In this document: piece after piece, positions 26,601 through 35,595 of the stretch | Layout of the letters: every line of letters begins with the position of its first letter | Position numbering within the stretch: the stretch's first letter is position 1 | NCBI GenBank assembly: GCA_001939145.1 | Contig: LSRX01000523.1 | Coordinates: forward strand, 296,587-360,586 | Direction: 5' to 3' | Length of the DNA: 64,000 bases | From: Symbiodinium microadriaticum | Lineage: Eukaryota > Sar > Dinophyceae > Suessiales > Symbiodiniaceae | Notes under the pieces: model-generated | The model's input: only the letters and a program-made list of their open reading frames with translations | Database searches by the model: none | What the model was told of the DNA's origin: nothing | Program-made: the position numbers and the translations under genes

Positions 26601-27760
26601 GTGAGGAGATTGTTCTTGAGGAGGGAACTCTTCAACAGATCATGGGTCAGCTCACCAATCTCCTCAGGACCCAGATCAGATTCGCTCTGAACTACGAGGA
26701 GCGTACTTCGGGAGTCTCTGTGGAGATGGTCCTCAGCAATGACCATCCGGTTGAAATCCCTGAGTCGTGGGGCTCGATGGGTCGCCATCAGTTGTTGGAG
26801 CTGCTTAAAGGCACGAGGTTCTCCGTGGATCGTCGTCGCAGCTGGTTCAACAGCTTTGCAGCAGAGACAGTGGAGCAGGATCTACTCAGTCAAGGTGCAA
26901 CCTCTGTCGGCACTATGCGTGTTCCTCCGCCTCCACCGTCTCCATCCGGAAGGACTGGAAGTATGGGACCACCACCTGCCAAGGCAGCCCGGATCCCAAC
27001 GCCAGCTGTCAAGGAGCCCGCAACTCCACCACCTCGTGGTCGGTCTCCTGGCGGAGCACCTGGATCTTCCACTGATCTTCCGATGCCTGCTGCACCCGCC
27101 AAGGCTGGCCACGGAACCACGCCTCCATCGAAGGCTCGTCCGCCGGCTGCCGCTGCGCGTAACCCAAGTTCTTACATCTCTGCTGAGGAGTGGGACAACT
27201 ACTTTGCGGGAATGAATGAAGTTCGTGGTTTCGCAGTTGGTGATGATGATGCGCTTCCCAAAGCACCGGCAACTCCTGCTCGCACGGTCACCATGACCCC
27301 GCGTGAACCGGATGCTCCACCACCAGGGTATGCCGAGACAGCCGCCGGAGGGCGTGCTCGTACGAGATCCCCAAGAAGGCCTGGCAACACCGATGGCCAA
27401 TGGGATTACCTCAACGAGTGCGATGAAGCCATTTCACGCATGCTTGAATGGCTCGAGTATGACTTCAACAACTTTCCTGTTGATCGTCTGCGGCTCTGGC
27501 GGGACGCATCTGGCAACACCTTTGAGCCTGAGCTCGCGTTGCCAATTGCATACAACCGTGTGGATCAATGGTACTGGGCTGTCCTTCGTGCCCGCCACTT
27601 TGGTCGTGTCACCCCATCGGCTGTGGCACTCAGTGTACCATCCCACGCCTCTGCCAACGATTTGGTCGTCATCGATTACACCAATCTGACCTGGTTCCTC
27701 CGCGGATGGCGTGAATGGAGGACTGACACCACCAACGGCTACCGCTATCGCCTATACTAA
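20645..27760 (+). CDS. RNase H plus ~2,000-residue accessory polyprotein (SGNH hydrolase-like, Tpt1/KptA-like, zinc ribbon)
   Basis: 2,371 codons, numbered from the TTG at 20,645; there is no ATG at the junction, so it is read as a -1 extension of Pol. Residues 1-395 are the end of RT and copia RNase H (LFADSDHAG, TSTALSSTEAE, then VILEDNQATI and ADVLTKPF), with an insertion of about 150 residues between the last two conserved blocks. Residues 434-590 may be a degenerate methyltransferase-like segment. 660-865 is unrecognised. 875-1,090 is SGNH-hydrolase-like (S881, N954, D1064, H1067). 1,130-1,330 is an acidic linker. 1,340-1,600 is Tpt1/KptA-like (R1370, H1372, R1452, R1539). A zinc ribbon follows (C1757, C1762, C1773, C1776). 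2,090-2,230 is proline-rich and disordered. The C-terminus (W/R/Y-rich, ending YRYRLY) is unrecognised. By eye, third-position GC rises from about residue 650, suggesting a captured gene. An ATG at 22,626 (MSGSAFAAQG) could start a separate protein. Confidence 0.85.
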   Translation: MKKVSTPFYDDKIARPVETEAESKGKLAPIASRVLMKLLFAARMARYDLLRAVQGLASRVTKWSSDCDNKALHRLMCYVDSTKDFTMRGFIGDEIKHCKLWLFADSDHAGEHDNKSTSGGILVLVGPNTYFPLAAFSKKQTSTALSSTEAEVVCANVALRGLGLPSSALWSVLLNAGGEWAQTVAPTPLTRESKPFIPKTNPLPELDKLTVTGLQELDDGRVIEVFNRIRVITPPENLTSHPIRDVWLLDKHKWVMYQKNVAWEEAETLDEILDKEYDACICVYRRSGRDYRRHAGIRNSGGNLDNAPRKSEADIDLIMGVPHSVQPVILEDNQATIRILESGKSPAFRHADKTQRLNLGWISEQFKRKHYVLAYINTQLQAADVLTKPFTSAEKWNKALHLMCVSRHKLPVRKTAVAANDALARPTPRPEAAFERVLFILDNSRGSHALCDVDVGYSPETKVFKFSKPNELDSPDARRAVIQLARDYHKAGALVILWMHIRNPGGDEGVDGKIEVDHFSKTWASFVDIADYVEKIKAKIVITWPRDCSFWGWNRVKRFAERFNLVKASIPRLFEPKLKQPAHYTLASNEQSLVGILKKQDKKQHYTRSRNNAESHGDLDSIMKSVTALQRENQLLPPAAVALKHQAFPASFSRIRSLAKMSGSAFAAQGVANREVVHPVAGGVYATADREERIRIFRDALKDHDRLADAMAGRTHVALHSDLQEAIVEPTADADGEELFFSVIKVHEWRTLREACPNAHWTALYEAWYRHYACVQGNEVMKRHRDTSLTGWSRVILEYIKDLGIVGWGTKYEEAINRTAMYDICFRVGMMSQGAGTLPMFIESCKLIESLYSPALGRISPPPSADAGTFYATDFLVAGDSSLAMCWMQGRRCLRKITIGPTLSDITRSNPEVGEIEFQMEWGKGLDAILDVIDTKLHVAPPGGVELVVYWAGNDVYGNYGYLGYTWHLTSKWVKRPQEEIDRIAHWPAKQKLLVERGIDRLIELQSHPKVRGLTVLVGGDNGRFFNLPSEYDDEMGRYAQKLASGGVSVIDPCSLLMRTSRPDGFHMEVNEHNATVAASWWHSLIRAILTERLITGRKAEFIANRRSIVFHNHFVLGKPEPSLTVPPASKRILEPLEPVLHQNEEVEPEEARDDEEQIVFDQPVMQLLPDVVAEPALVSEDGEEVTQVDHVLFSRDHDSELPLDLVAVDPDAQEDFAFNLAAEAVNNISARVEDADAIEKEAEEGIETVWQDEAVPDATEQSEVPASGEDRMYPHGSVGYSMALRDMGSAPKSKPAPTSDDRVEIKEEVDFDGDEAMGSADATADVLASDESYEMWYSAEDFPDFPSGHRYMSDRARFSLSKTMTYYLRGHSNDERSQRQNRPPPRITIDPTTHAVEWEHFKDILPSCWRNFSSLKAIEVVKFSHSDKDDRGRFEVLVRVHPHGLEYLAIRCFQGHNRNLISEESDLKAIHRDFHFLCSEWEPSLTSFPVVGVTGYTCDNWDSMPKVGYHATFWSNFPNLVAFGLVPGGVTLGGSTGRAFSMMAKSPIWLRESNAGLRPGAEVEFAIDLQLAALEGVRIFETKNDVLQTPDWISNRFFMYAIDRRTGKCVWFNRSYELTRSRVGKAVKAYQETGVVGDVFNSDLATQAAEASSSCIYEYISQMYPIDNETLDWVEFIGYNNNMPRPSHLREESVFNVDARHITFERNSPLEGTRAEWTLDAQVWYSRTGLAKPFERRIEREDYIVNLNVGFPKYPCPDTRCRYQQVDGFLNCPRCNTKLFHPSDLSHLAELAELRAEALQGGVNFGLMYLAPKTHLNAGRRDHAREGHAQEMSVAATLKAKCKKAVQKIAQSQYDDMATKLAEEPFTAYNFMAKGMTLRSVEEIEMFARVRIPNPGRGTEQKRAFQGSHTADARVAYIFPPHDDPSGTKYIPYSRLTVELATHCFFCFQDRFYLMTEAAVLIRATQIARQLRPRMDEFSILTFQGEEIVLEEGTLQQIMGQLTNLLRTQIRFALNYEERTSGVSVEMVLSNDHPVEIPESWGSMGRHQLLELLKGTRFSVDRRRSWFNSFAAETVEQDLLSQGATSVGTMRVPPPPPSPSGRTGSMGPPPAKAARIPTPAVKEPATPPPRGRSPGGAPGSSTDLPMPAAPAKAGHGTTPPSKARPPAAAARNPSSYISAEEWDNYFAGMNEVRGFAVGDDDALPKAPATPARTVTMTPREPDAPPPGYAETAAGGRARTRSPRRPGNTDGQWDYLNECDEAISRMLEWLEYDFNNFPVDRLRLWRDASGNTFEPELALPIAYNRVDQWYWAVLRARHFGRVTPSAVALSVPSHASANDLVVIDYTNLTWFLRGWREWRTDTTNGYRYRLY
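21944..22410 (+). other. Possible degenerate methyltransferase-like segment
   Basis: Residues 434-590 of the 3' polyprotein start with a beta strand followed by a Gly/Asp loop (ILDNSRGSHALCDVD). They continue with a second strand ending HIRNPGG at 500-506 and a strand ending WPRDCSFW at 544-551. From memory of dinoflagellate retroelement ORFs, this layout recalls a segment in which PC-x-GG replaces RNPGG and which precedes EWPRxCxYW. That is recollection, not a search. If it is a SAM-methyltransferase relative, the expected catalytic Cys is missing here. Confidence 0.25.
23255..23920 (+). other. SGNH/GDSL hydrolase-like domain in the retrotransposon
   Basis: Residues 871-1,092 of the 3' polyprotein carry the family blocks in order: FLVAGDSSL (block I, nucleophile Ser881), a Gly in TIGPTLSD (block II), YWAGNDVYG (block III, GxND-type Gly/Asn954) and RPDGFHM (block V, Asp1064-x-x-His1067). 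All four catalytic or oxyanion positions are present with normal spacing for a domain of about 200 residues. The family hydrolyses esters or acyl groups, and an esterase of this fold is known in ORF1 of some CR1-type LINEs. I know of none in a copia element. Confidence 0.8.
24660..25435 (+). other. RNA 2'-phosphotransferase (Tpt1/KptA)-like domain in the retrotransposon
   Basis: Residues 1,340-1,600 follow the Tpt1/KptA pattern: YLRGH (R1370, H1372), KDDRGRFEVLV, then LAIRCFQGHN (R1452), GYHATFW (H1511), an FGLVPGG segment, TGRAFSMMA (R1539) and a C-terminal VEFAIDLQLAALEGV...NDVLQTP. The family removes 2'-phosphates from spliced tRNA using NAD+, and some members ADP-ribosylate nucleic-acid ends. 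Three of the four catalytic-type residues align directly. The first motif has an extra Gly between Arg and His. Spacing is longer than in the stand-alone enzyme, suggesting loop insertions. Confidence 0.75.
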
Positions 27761-28106
27761 GAGGCCCAAGGTCTGCGGTGTCCGACACCGGAAGGTGATC
27801 GTTTTGATCGCCTGCTCATTTTGTGATCGGACGCCTGACGGCAGACCTTTATCCTAGCAGGATTTTCATTTCTGCGGAACACCGCACTGGCGTGCAGGTT
27901 GCTTTGCAACTTTCCTTTTGTAGCAACCACTGCCTCGTGCGACACCACCCTGACGGGTCGGTAAGACTAATGAGGGTAGGTGTAGTTCTGCGCTAATCTT
28001 TTCTTTTCGCATTGCACTCAGCACAAAGTGCGAGTTGCAGTTGCCACTACGACGTAGTTAACTGTAACGTTTTCGCCTCCTCCGTTGCACTTCAATGCGC
28101 GGGGGG
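27761..28106 (+). other. 3' untranslated region and G-rich tract of the retrotransposon
   Basis: Between the last stop codon and the 3' LTR there are 346 bp without a long frame. The last bases before the LTR (28,100-28,106, CGGGGGG) are the only candidate for a polypurine tract priming plus-strand synthesis. It is short but sits exactly at the LTR edge. Confidence 0.65.
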
Positions 28107-28214
28107 TGTTTTTATCCCGTTCGTACAATAGTGGATGTACTATAGTCATTTACCTACGTCGTCACTGTGGCTCAAGAATGCAAAAAAGATTCGTGCTTTC
28201 TGCTGTTAACTTTA
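28107..28214 (+). repeat. 3' LTR (108 bp)
   Basis: It matches the left LTR at 107 of 108 positions and is followed immediately by the target duplication. Confidence 0.92.
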
Positions 28215-28219
28215 GTCAG
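28215..28219. repeat. Target-site duplication, right copy (GTCAG)
   Basis: Identical to 12,547-12,551, directly behind the 3' LTR. Confidence 0.9.
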
Positions 28220-31200
28220 GGCTCAGGGTGTGCACGTCCTTTTTGGCTAGGGTGATTTTGTCATTTGAACTAGATAGTGTCCCGGCATGTGTCTGAAGCT
28301 TAGGGTCTGGAGGCTATTTTGAACGTGAGCCTGAATCCCGGCAAGTGTGCAGTGGGCTTGAGCATGGTATGCACTAAAGTCGGACACTTGTGGCCCTATG
28401 AACGTGCGGACGGGCTTGGGGCTGATGGGGCTTTGAAATTGGCTGAAAAGCTTTGTTGCGGTCTTTTCAGGGTTATATAGCCCTTTCAGTTGTATTTCTT
28501 AATCCCAAGGATGCCCAAAGACTAAGGAGGAGAAGACGCGGCTCGCTGCCTGCGTTCACCCACTGCCACCTTGCAGAGAGTAGCAGTTTAGCACACCAGG
28601 TGCGCTGCCCATGCGTTGGCATGCCGCATGTTTTAACCAAGAGCGTTTCATCACTGGGCGACGTCCGAGACGAAGCCCCATCCCACTGGAACCCGGACAA
28701 GTTGTGTGCTGTGACGTGAGCGCTCCTCGCTGGCCACCTTGTGGTGTTCGAAACCGAGTGTTCAGGATTTGAGATTACAGGATGTTTCAGGTCCTGGGCT
28801 TTGGCGTGTTGTAAGATCTCGGACACCGGCTTTTCACAGAGTTTCCAAGCTGCACAGGCTCTACGCTCAAGGCCACTTCCACTTCGTAAGTGGAACAGCG
28901 CCTGCGCAGCAATCCACAAGCCAGGACAGAAGCACTTCTCGTCATCTGTCGCATCAGGGGCAGGCGTGGAACTTCAATGCTAATGCTGAAGATGTCTTTC
29001 TCATTGGGTGCGAACAGCACAACTTGTCGAAGAGACAGGCCGAGCCTCCACATGCTACGTGTCTAGGGTTTAGACTTTTGTTTTTGCGCGGGCTTAGGAT
29101 TTAAAGCGCTGGGTGACAGGAAGACAGGAGGTGCCATGGCCTGGGGCCAGTCGCGCTCCAAGGGGCCACGTGTTGGCTACCTTACTCAGCTTCGAGTCTC
29201 AAACGGACCAAGGGCTCCAACCAGGCTCTGCACATGTTGCAAGCCTTCTTCGAAAGACCCCAAGGTACCACGGCTGGCAGCCAGGGTGTCCTTTCTTACA
29301 CCTCCTGCGCTGTGCAACCGAGACATCAGGTTCCTACCTGGAGCTTAGGATGTGAGGTGGTTTTGGGGTTCGTGTCGCGCGGAGGTTTTTTTTCGAAGAA
29401 TCTTGGCTGGCAAGGCAGGGCCTTGCTGAGTTGAAGGGCGTCATGTCCCTATCACGAAGCAGCGGCTAGAACTCTTAATTCTGAAGGACGACGGACCACT
29501 GCATGATCTGCTTGGGTACAGTGATCCAACGACCACAACCATGAAGCCGCAAGCCTTCAGGGTTTTGGAATTTGGAACCCCATAAGCCCTAAACCCTAAA
29601 CTCTAAACCCTAACTCATATAAGTCTGTTGCCACTACGAGGACTCAAGATGGGGTCACGATCAGGCTTGACTCAATTGTCACGAGTCGCCGCTCTCAGCC
29701 TGTTTGTTTCTGCTTAGATGCAGCACATCATCGCATATTGGACCCCAACAGTTTACGAAGGTCAGGAATGGTGGGGGTCTCGTAACAGCCGAGAGTGGTG
29801 TCTGGAATGGTGGGCTGTACCAATCAAGACGCCGCTGCCTTGACCGTTTCAGACCCCTGTCTTGGATGTTCTGATCGCACGCATTGACATGCTGCAGCCC
29901 GGCAGTCACTGTTTGTTGGATGTTGCCGCAGCCAATGGGTCAGGTAAGCCATCCACCTTCGCCAAGCAATGCCCAAGCCAGGCTTCGAACCGACGCCTCA
30001 CTGCTAGTCCGAATGGTTCCTTATATATCGCTGCTGACAAAACCCCAGCTCTCTCTCTCTGCCCCCTAGTCAGTCCGGTAAATGTGCCAGGATGGCAAAG
30101 TGGCTGAGCGCCATTAGTCATCCTGATTTCTTCACCAGAACATGCAGGTCTGAAGAGGTGGTACGTTGTCGATAGGGTTCGTTTTGGTCGGGCTGGGCAC
30201 TGGCTGCGGCAAGGACATGTCAGCGCCTTTCCACCATTTCAGACTCTTGGCCACGACCTCTGCCCAGGGGACCTGGAGTCCTGTCCCTCCTCTGGAAAAT
30301 GCTTCTCAAGAGAGCCACATGCATGAACAGGTTCTGTAATGCTAGTGCTGGATACTGCCCCTGTGAGAAGAGCTTTCTATTCTTGAGCTTTTCTGGCCTT
30401 GCAAGACAGTTGACGTCAAGCCATGTCTTTTTGCATCTTGCCGTGTCAGGCCTGTTACCTCCACCTGCGCAGCCGGCGCCAGGTGTTCCTGTAAAGCCTC
30501 TGTCGACCCTGCAAATAGTTGTGATGCTAAGACCACTGCGGCAAGGTGTTCACGTGTTCACAAGGAAGCCCCGCTCGAGCAAGAACAGCATGAGACTGCT
30601 GCAGACCTGCGCCCTCTGCCTTGAGCCACCCACACCACCAAAGCGGTCCCTGATCTAGGGTCTGAGATTGGGTGCGGGTTCTCGTGCCTACAAGCCGTCA
30701 CTTGTAAGCTCACTGCTGCCTGCCAAGCCATATGATGTTTGATGTGCTGGTTGGCCAGCCCATGCTCTGTGCAGAGAAGCTTCAAGTCTTTTCAAGACCC
30801 AGATCTGTGGCGTCTAGGAATGTCCAAGTCCAAGCCTGGCTTCGAGCCGCCTCACTGGTTCGAAAAGTTCCCCACAGATCGTCCAATGGGGGAGGACCAA
30901 CTACTTGCCTGCACCATCTTGCCGACGTCCATGTTACCCATGTCCGCAGCCTTCATCCGGTCGGATCCCCACAGGCCTAGTAAATGTAGGATGGGTGCGT
31001 GGGTTCCTTAATGTAGGATGGTTGGCGCTAGCTTAAAGCTGTGGGTTTCGGGAGTGCCTCTTGTTTCTGTCCTGGTTGAGTCGCTGCAAACCAGATGCAA
31101 AAAGGACAGGTTTAAGCACATTGCGTGTAGTCCATGTCTTGTTTTGAGGAGTTGGGTAGCCTTGGCAATGCAGGAAGTGCACCCGGCCCTCCGAGGCCTC

Positions 31201-31635
31201 TGAGAGGTCGCATCATCGCTAAGGGTGCTGGACGAGATGTGGCCAGTGCTGCACATGGGCTGGTGGGCATGGCATATACAGGCAGCTGAAAGGCCAAGTC
31301 GAAGCCGGAAACCTAGCAACCTTGAGTATATAACAGTATATAATAGGATATATGATTTGTAAGTTTAAGAGCTTCAGGGCCGGTAGGATCCTGATTCTGG
31401 TCCAAGACTTAGCTCAGATTCCATGTTGGAAAAGGCACTTTCCTTGAAAGTAGCAGCGCTGGCAATTCACACTGCGAGGGCCTTGCGTAAAAGCAGCCGT
31501 TGGTCGGCTCTGGGGCGGCACAGTTTTGCACAGCCAGTGCGAACTGTTCAGCCTGGGGGCCACAGATTCCTTCAAGGCTATGTGAATATGGGATGGAAGG
31601 GGGGAGGGGTACATGAATGCAGCCAGCCGAGATCA
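28220..31635. other. Intergenic DNA, no supported gene
   Basis: Only short overlapping frames exist on both strands. CCCTAAA fragments occur near 29,585-29,612. Two places carry tRNA B-box-like words (29,984 on the minus strand, GGTTCGAAGCC; and 30,175). The tRNA-Leu-like head is listed separately. Confidence 0.6.
30086..30186 (+). repeat. tRNA-Leu-like head, possible SINE fragment
   Basis: GCCAGGATGGCAAAGTGG resembles the 5' end of eukaryotic tRNA-Leu, including a good A box (TGGCAAAGTGG at 30,093-30,103). A B-box-like GGGTTCGTTTTGG follows about 75 bp on (30,175-30,186), a distance acceptable for a long-variable-arm tRNA. The remaining arms do not pair into a proper cloverleaf by eye, so a tRNA-derived SINE relic is more likely than a tRNA gene. 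Confidence 0.35.
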
Positions 31636-32437
31636 GCAAATCCCGGTGTACGTGTCTGGCCGAGGTTAGCTGATGTGCAGATCTTGCTGCGTGCAAAGGA
31701 GCTTCAGGATGCGGGCCCAAACGCACAATCCTACAATGAGCGCTTTCGCATCTGAGGGGGAGCGGAGACTAAAAAGGCTACATTTTGTAACTCCCCCCTG
31801 CTTTCACACGAAGACTGTATGGCCGATCACTGGAGAGAGAAACGTCCACGGACGCACCGCTGGCCAGTCCTCTTGGGCTTGTTCGGGCAAGTACGGACTT
31901 GTAAGGCCCCGCTGGTTCATGACCATGGGTGCAATTCGATGTGATGGCTCCGGGCTCAAAAGTGATTGTGGCCTTGGCCATGGAGCTGCCAATCAGAGTC
32001 TGCTGGGCTTGTATGGTCATCTTGTCTCATCTCCCAAACGCCGCCTGAGTCCTAGACGCCTTCGATCTTTCTTCACCTCAGACACACCTACATCCTCGAC
32101 CCTAAACACCTCTGTATAAAGTGTGCTGAAAGGCTCTCACCTGAGATGACGGCGGAATTCAAGGAGCCCTGAAGCCTTCAGCCCCTGCACTGGCAGCAAC
32201 ACCAAGCCTTAAGATCCAGGCTGTGAGGATTGGGTGTAGGGTTTAGGGCTTTGGGGGCTAGGACAGACTGCGTGCGCAGTTTGGAAGGATGGGAAGCATT
32301 TAGACTCTTGGCAGTCGCATTACACGCTTCGGTCTCCGCAAACCAAACAAGGCCTTGACAAGCTCAAGCCTGTACATTTGCGCGGCCGCCAGGTGTTTCC
32401 GTAAAGCCCCCGTCGACCAGGCAGCCTGTTGTGATCT
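31636..32437 (+). repeat. Segmental duplication A, copy 1 (~0.8 kb)
   Basis: From GCAAATCCCGG to TGTTGTGATCT this stretch is nearly identical to 34,782-35,595. Frames on both strands repeat exactly between the copies, which explains the paired short ORFs. A third, more diverged fragment of its right end lies near 30,470-30,620. Confidence 0.92.
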
Positions 32438-33829
32438 TGAGACAACCGAGGCATGGTGTTCACAACAAAGTGAGACTGCTGCAGACCTGCGCCCTTCCAG
32501 TCAGTCCATGGTACGGCTTGAGGTAGCCCAGATTCCACACTTTACGCGTGTGGGGAGGCGGGGCGGGGCGGAAGGGTGCCTACAAGCTGACCTATCGAGC
32601 AGGTGTGGGGCAGTGTGTGTAGGGTAATCGAGGGACTCTGACTCCAATGCTAGTTCCAATTTGGGAGGTTGGTCTTGAACTGCTGTTGCCATCCCTTTAA
32701 CTGGTTCGATCCGAACCATCCATGAGTCTTCGACCCAGAAAACGGAGCAAATCTGCAGGGTACGGAAGGGCTAGCAACCATAGGGTGTAAACCACTCTTA
32801 TCTCATTTCTCGTGGTAGAATGTGGGGAGAACAGTTTTTTGACAAGGGCAAAGAAGGCACACCTTCATGGCAGAGAGGGGGTTGAAATTTAGGATGTGTG
32901 GTTCGGAAGGTGCCTCTACGCAGACGAGCGGCAGTAGGCCAATTCTGCCTTTCGACTCGCAGAACAACTTTGACACTACTGACGCACTGTTATCCTCGAA
33001 GACGGTTTCGACCCACCCCGGGCCATGCCCCGTAAGTGTGCGGGAAATGCCGACGCCTAAGTTGCCGCAGTTTGTGCGTTTGAGCCGCTCTTCTGCGAAT
33101 GATGGTCACCACACTGCCGATCACAGCAAACCTTGATGAAAAAAACAAAATTTGAATTCTGAACCTCCTGTAAAGCTAAATGAAAGCTCGAGGCGGGATG
33201 ATGCCATCCCAAAGCTGACAGACAAAGTTCTTGCCGGTCGTGCGCAGGAAGTCTTGGAAGGCCGAAACCGTTTGGTTTTACACAGCCCAAGTTGAGCCCA
33301 ACTATCGCTGCTTCTTCGTCACGAAAGCGCATTCCAGAGCCACAGTTTCCATGTGTGGGTGACAGGGCTTCATGGGACTAGTCAACCAGACACCCACACC
33401 TTAAAAATGGCAGAATTCATCTCGCAAAGGAATTTCGAGATACCTGCGCTTCCAGATTTCTCTCATTTGTGAGTGGCCTGAGGAGGAAGCATGACCAGGT
33501 GCAGGCGCATTTTAAGGTGTAGAAAGCTGCATTCTTGACCGAAGTAGTAATCGCGTAGTAACTGCGTAGTGCATTCAGTTGCAATGGGACATTTTTCTTA
33601 CGTGGCATCTTGTGCTGTGAGTCTCCGATGTTTGCACTGCACGAAACTCTAGAGCAGGTGAAGGGTGTTGTATTCCGGCGTGCTCAAAACAACGACCTGC
33701 AGTCTGCACAAACTACCATTTCAAGTTCAACTTAAGGGGTATGTATGCCGGGTATGGCAGAAAAGTCTTAGATTTCCGCACTGTGTGTAAGACTCACGAC
33801 GCCTGGGCAGCATCGGTTTCTGAGCAGGC

Positions 33830-34560
33830 TGAAAGCCACCCTACTCAGACTCCGCTCAAACACTGTGCAAGCAAGCAAAAGTGCACCAGGGCGCTTCGCC
33901 CAGAGGTGTTGGCGCTTAGCTGCTCAGCCTTGTGGGCCGGCCCTGTCTTGTCCTTGACATCAACATTACTTTGAAGGGTTTGTGGGGGCCGGGGTGAGGG
34001 TGGTTGTGCTGGACCAACAGCATGGCTGTACACGTCGCAGCCGGCAGCGGCCCCACTTCGTGGCACGTCAGCCGTTTGCTGATATCAAGTATCACCGGGA
34101 AGGTGATGGCATGCCAGTAGCGATTCGTAGACTCCATTGATATTCAGGTTTTGAGGCTGGCCTTGAATTGTCGCCAGCTTTTTTCTGCCACACATGTTAG
34201 CTGTAAGCCATCCTCCTCAGCTGTAAGCCATCCTCCTCAGACCCCTCTCAAACACTCCGGCACCAGCAAGCAGACGTATTGTTGAAAAGGTGTATGGTCT
34301 GCCGGTAGTCATGATTCGAGGGGCTGCATTGATGTGTCCGGCTGTTGGGATTGGTCTTGAACTGTCGCCAGAATTTTTCCTGATCCTGCCAGACATGTTA
34401 CCTGTAAGCTACCTTCCTCAGACCCCTCTCAAACACTGCAGTGCAAGCAAGCAAGCGTGCAACAGTGTGCTTTGCCCAGAGGTCTTGGTGTTTGGCCGTT
34501 CAGCTTTGTGGAGCTGCTTTATCTTGTCCTGGCATCAACATTGAGGGAGGTCAGAGGCCG
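33830..34560 (+). repeat. Diverged direct repeats with CAAACACTG core
   Basis: A module running from a CTCAGACTCCGCTCAAACACTG-like segment (33,845) through GCCCAGAGGT to CATCAACATT recurs at about 34,415-34,545. A shorter copy of its start and a 20-bp tandem duplication (GCTGTAAGCCATCCTCCTCA) sit at 34,200-34,262. The end of the module reappears near 36,965-37,025. Confidence 0.7.
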
Positions 34561-34781
34561 AGCCTTCACAGAAGGTGCATACCCCAGCCTTAATGATTCT
34601 GGGGGGAGACGTTCCTCGCCTCCCGGCACTTTATCTCCGGCCCTTTGCCAGCAGCAAGGGAGGACCCCCTAAGTGCTGGCACCGTTTTGCCAACGTCCAT
34701 GCTGTCAGTTGCAGAGCTCAGCCGTCGCAACCCCGCATCCGCAACCCATGTCCGCAGCCCCTGTCCGGGGCAGGTTTTCCT

Positions 34782-35595
34782 GCAAATCCCGGTTTCTGTG
34801 TCTGGCCGAGGGTAGCTGATATGCAGATCTTGCTGCGTGCAAAGTAGCTTCAGGATGCGGGCCCAAACGCACAATCCTACAATAAGCGCTTTCGCATCTG
34901 AGGGGGAGCGGAGACTAAAAAGGCTACATTTTGTAGCTCCCCCCTGCTTTCACACGAAGACTGTATGGCTGATCACTGGAGAGAGAAACGTCCACGGACG
35001 CACCGCTGGCCAGTCCTCTTGGGCTTGTTCGGGCAAGTACGGACTTGTAAGGCCCCGCTGGTTCATGACCATGGGTGCAATTCGATGTGATGGCTCCGGG
35101 CTCAAAAGTGATTGTGGCCTTGGCCATGGAGCTGCCAATCAGAGTCTGCTGGGCTTGTATGGTCATCTTGTCTCATCTCCCAAACGCCGCCTGAGTCCTA
35201 GACGCCTTCGATCTTTCTTCACCTCAGACACACCTACATCCTCGACCCTAAACACCTCTGTATAAAGTGTGCTGAAAGGCTCTCACCTGAGATGACGGCG
35301 GAATTCAAGGAGCCCTGAAGCCTTCAGCCCTTCCACTGGCAGCAACACCAAGCCTTAAGATCCAGGGTGTGAGGATTGGGTGTAGGGTTTAGGGCTTTGG
35401 GGGCTAGGACAGACTGCGTGCGCAGTTTGGAAGGATGGGAAGCATTTAGACTCTTGGCAGTCGCATTACATGCTTCGGTCTCCGCAAATCAGCTGCCATA
35501 CCAAACAAGGCCTTGACAAGCTCAAGCCTGTACATTTGCGCGGCCGCCAGGTGTTTCCGTAAAGCCCCCGTCGACCAGGCAGCCTGTTGTGATCT
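34782..35595 (+). repeat. Segmental duplication A, copy 2
   Basis: Near-identical to 31,636-32,437, with a roughly 11-bp insertion near 35,488 and a few substitutions. No gene is supported in it. Confidence 0.92.

Larger units (their letters stand above)
12552..28214 (+). mobile_element. Giant Ty1/copia-type LTR retrotransposon with captured enzyme-like domains (15.66 kb)
   Basis: The element is bounded by two 108-bp direct LTRs (12,552-12,659 and 28,107-28,214) differing at a single base, and by a perfect GTCAG target duplication. Its order is LTR, putative primer site, leader with a 153-bp duplication, Gag, in-frame TAA, CCCH zinc fingers, aspartic protease, 2OG-Fe(II) oxygenase-like domain, integrase, reverse transcriptase, -1 shift, RNase H, long multi-domain extension, 3' UTR, G-rich tract, LTR. 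Integrase before RT is the Ty1/copia hallmark; typical copia elements are about 5 kb. One difference in 108 bp implies recent insertion. All coding is on the + strand, and apart from two recoding-like breaks it is open for about 14.4 kb, which suggests selection or recent activity. Confidence 0.93.

Noticed and set aside
31673-35265. Two identical 140-148-codon frames suggesting a gene family.
   Set aside because: They are simply the same frame in the two copies of duplication A, with equally good antisense frames.
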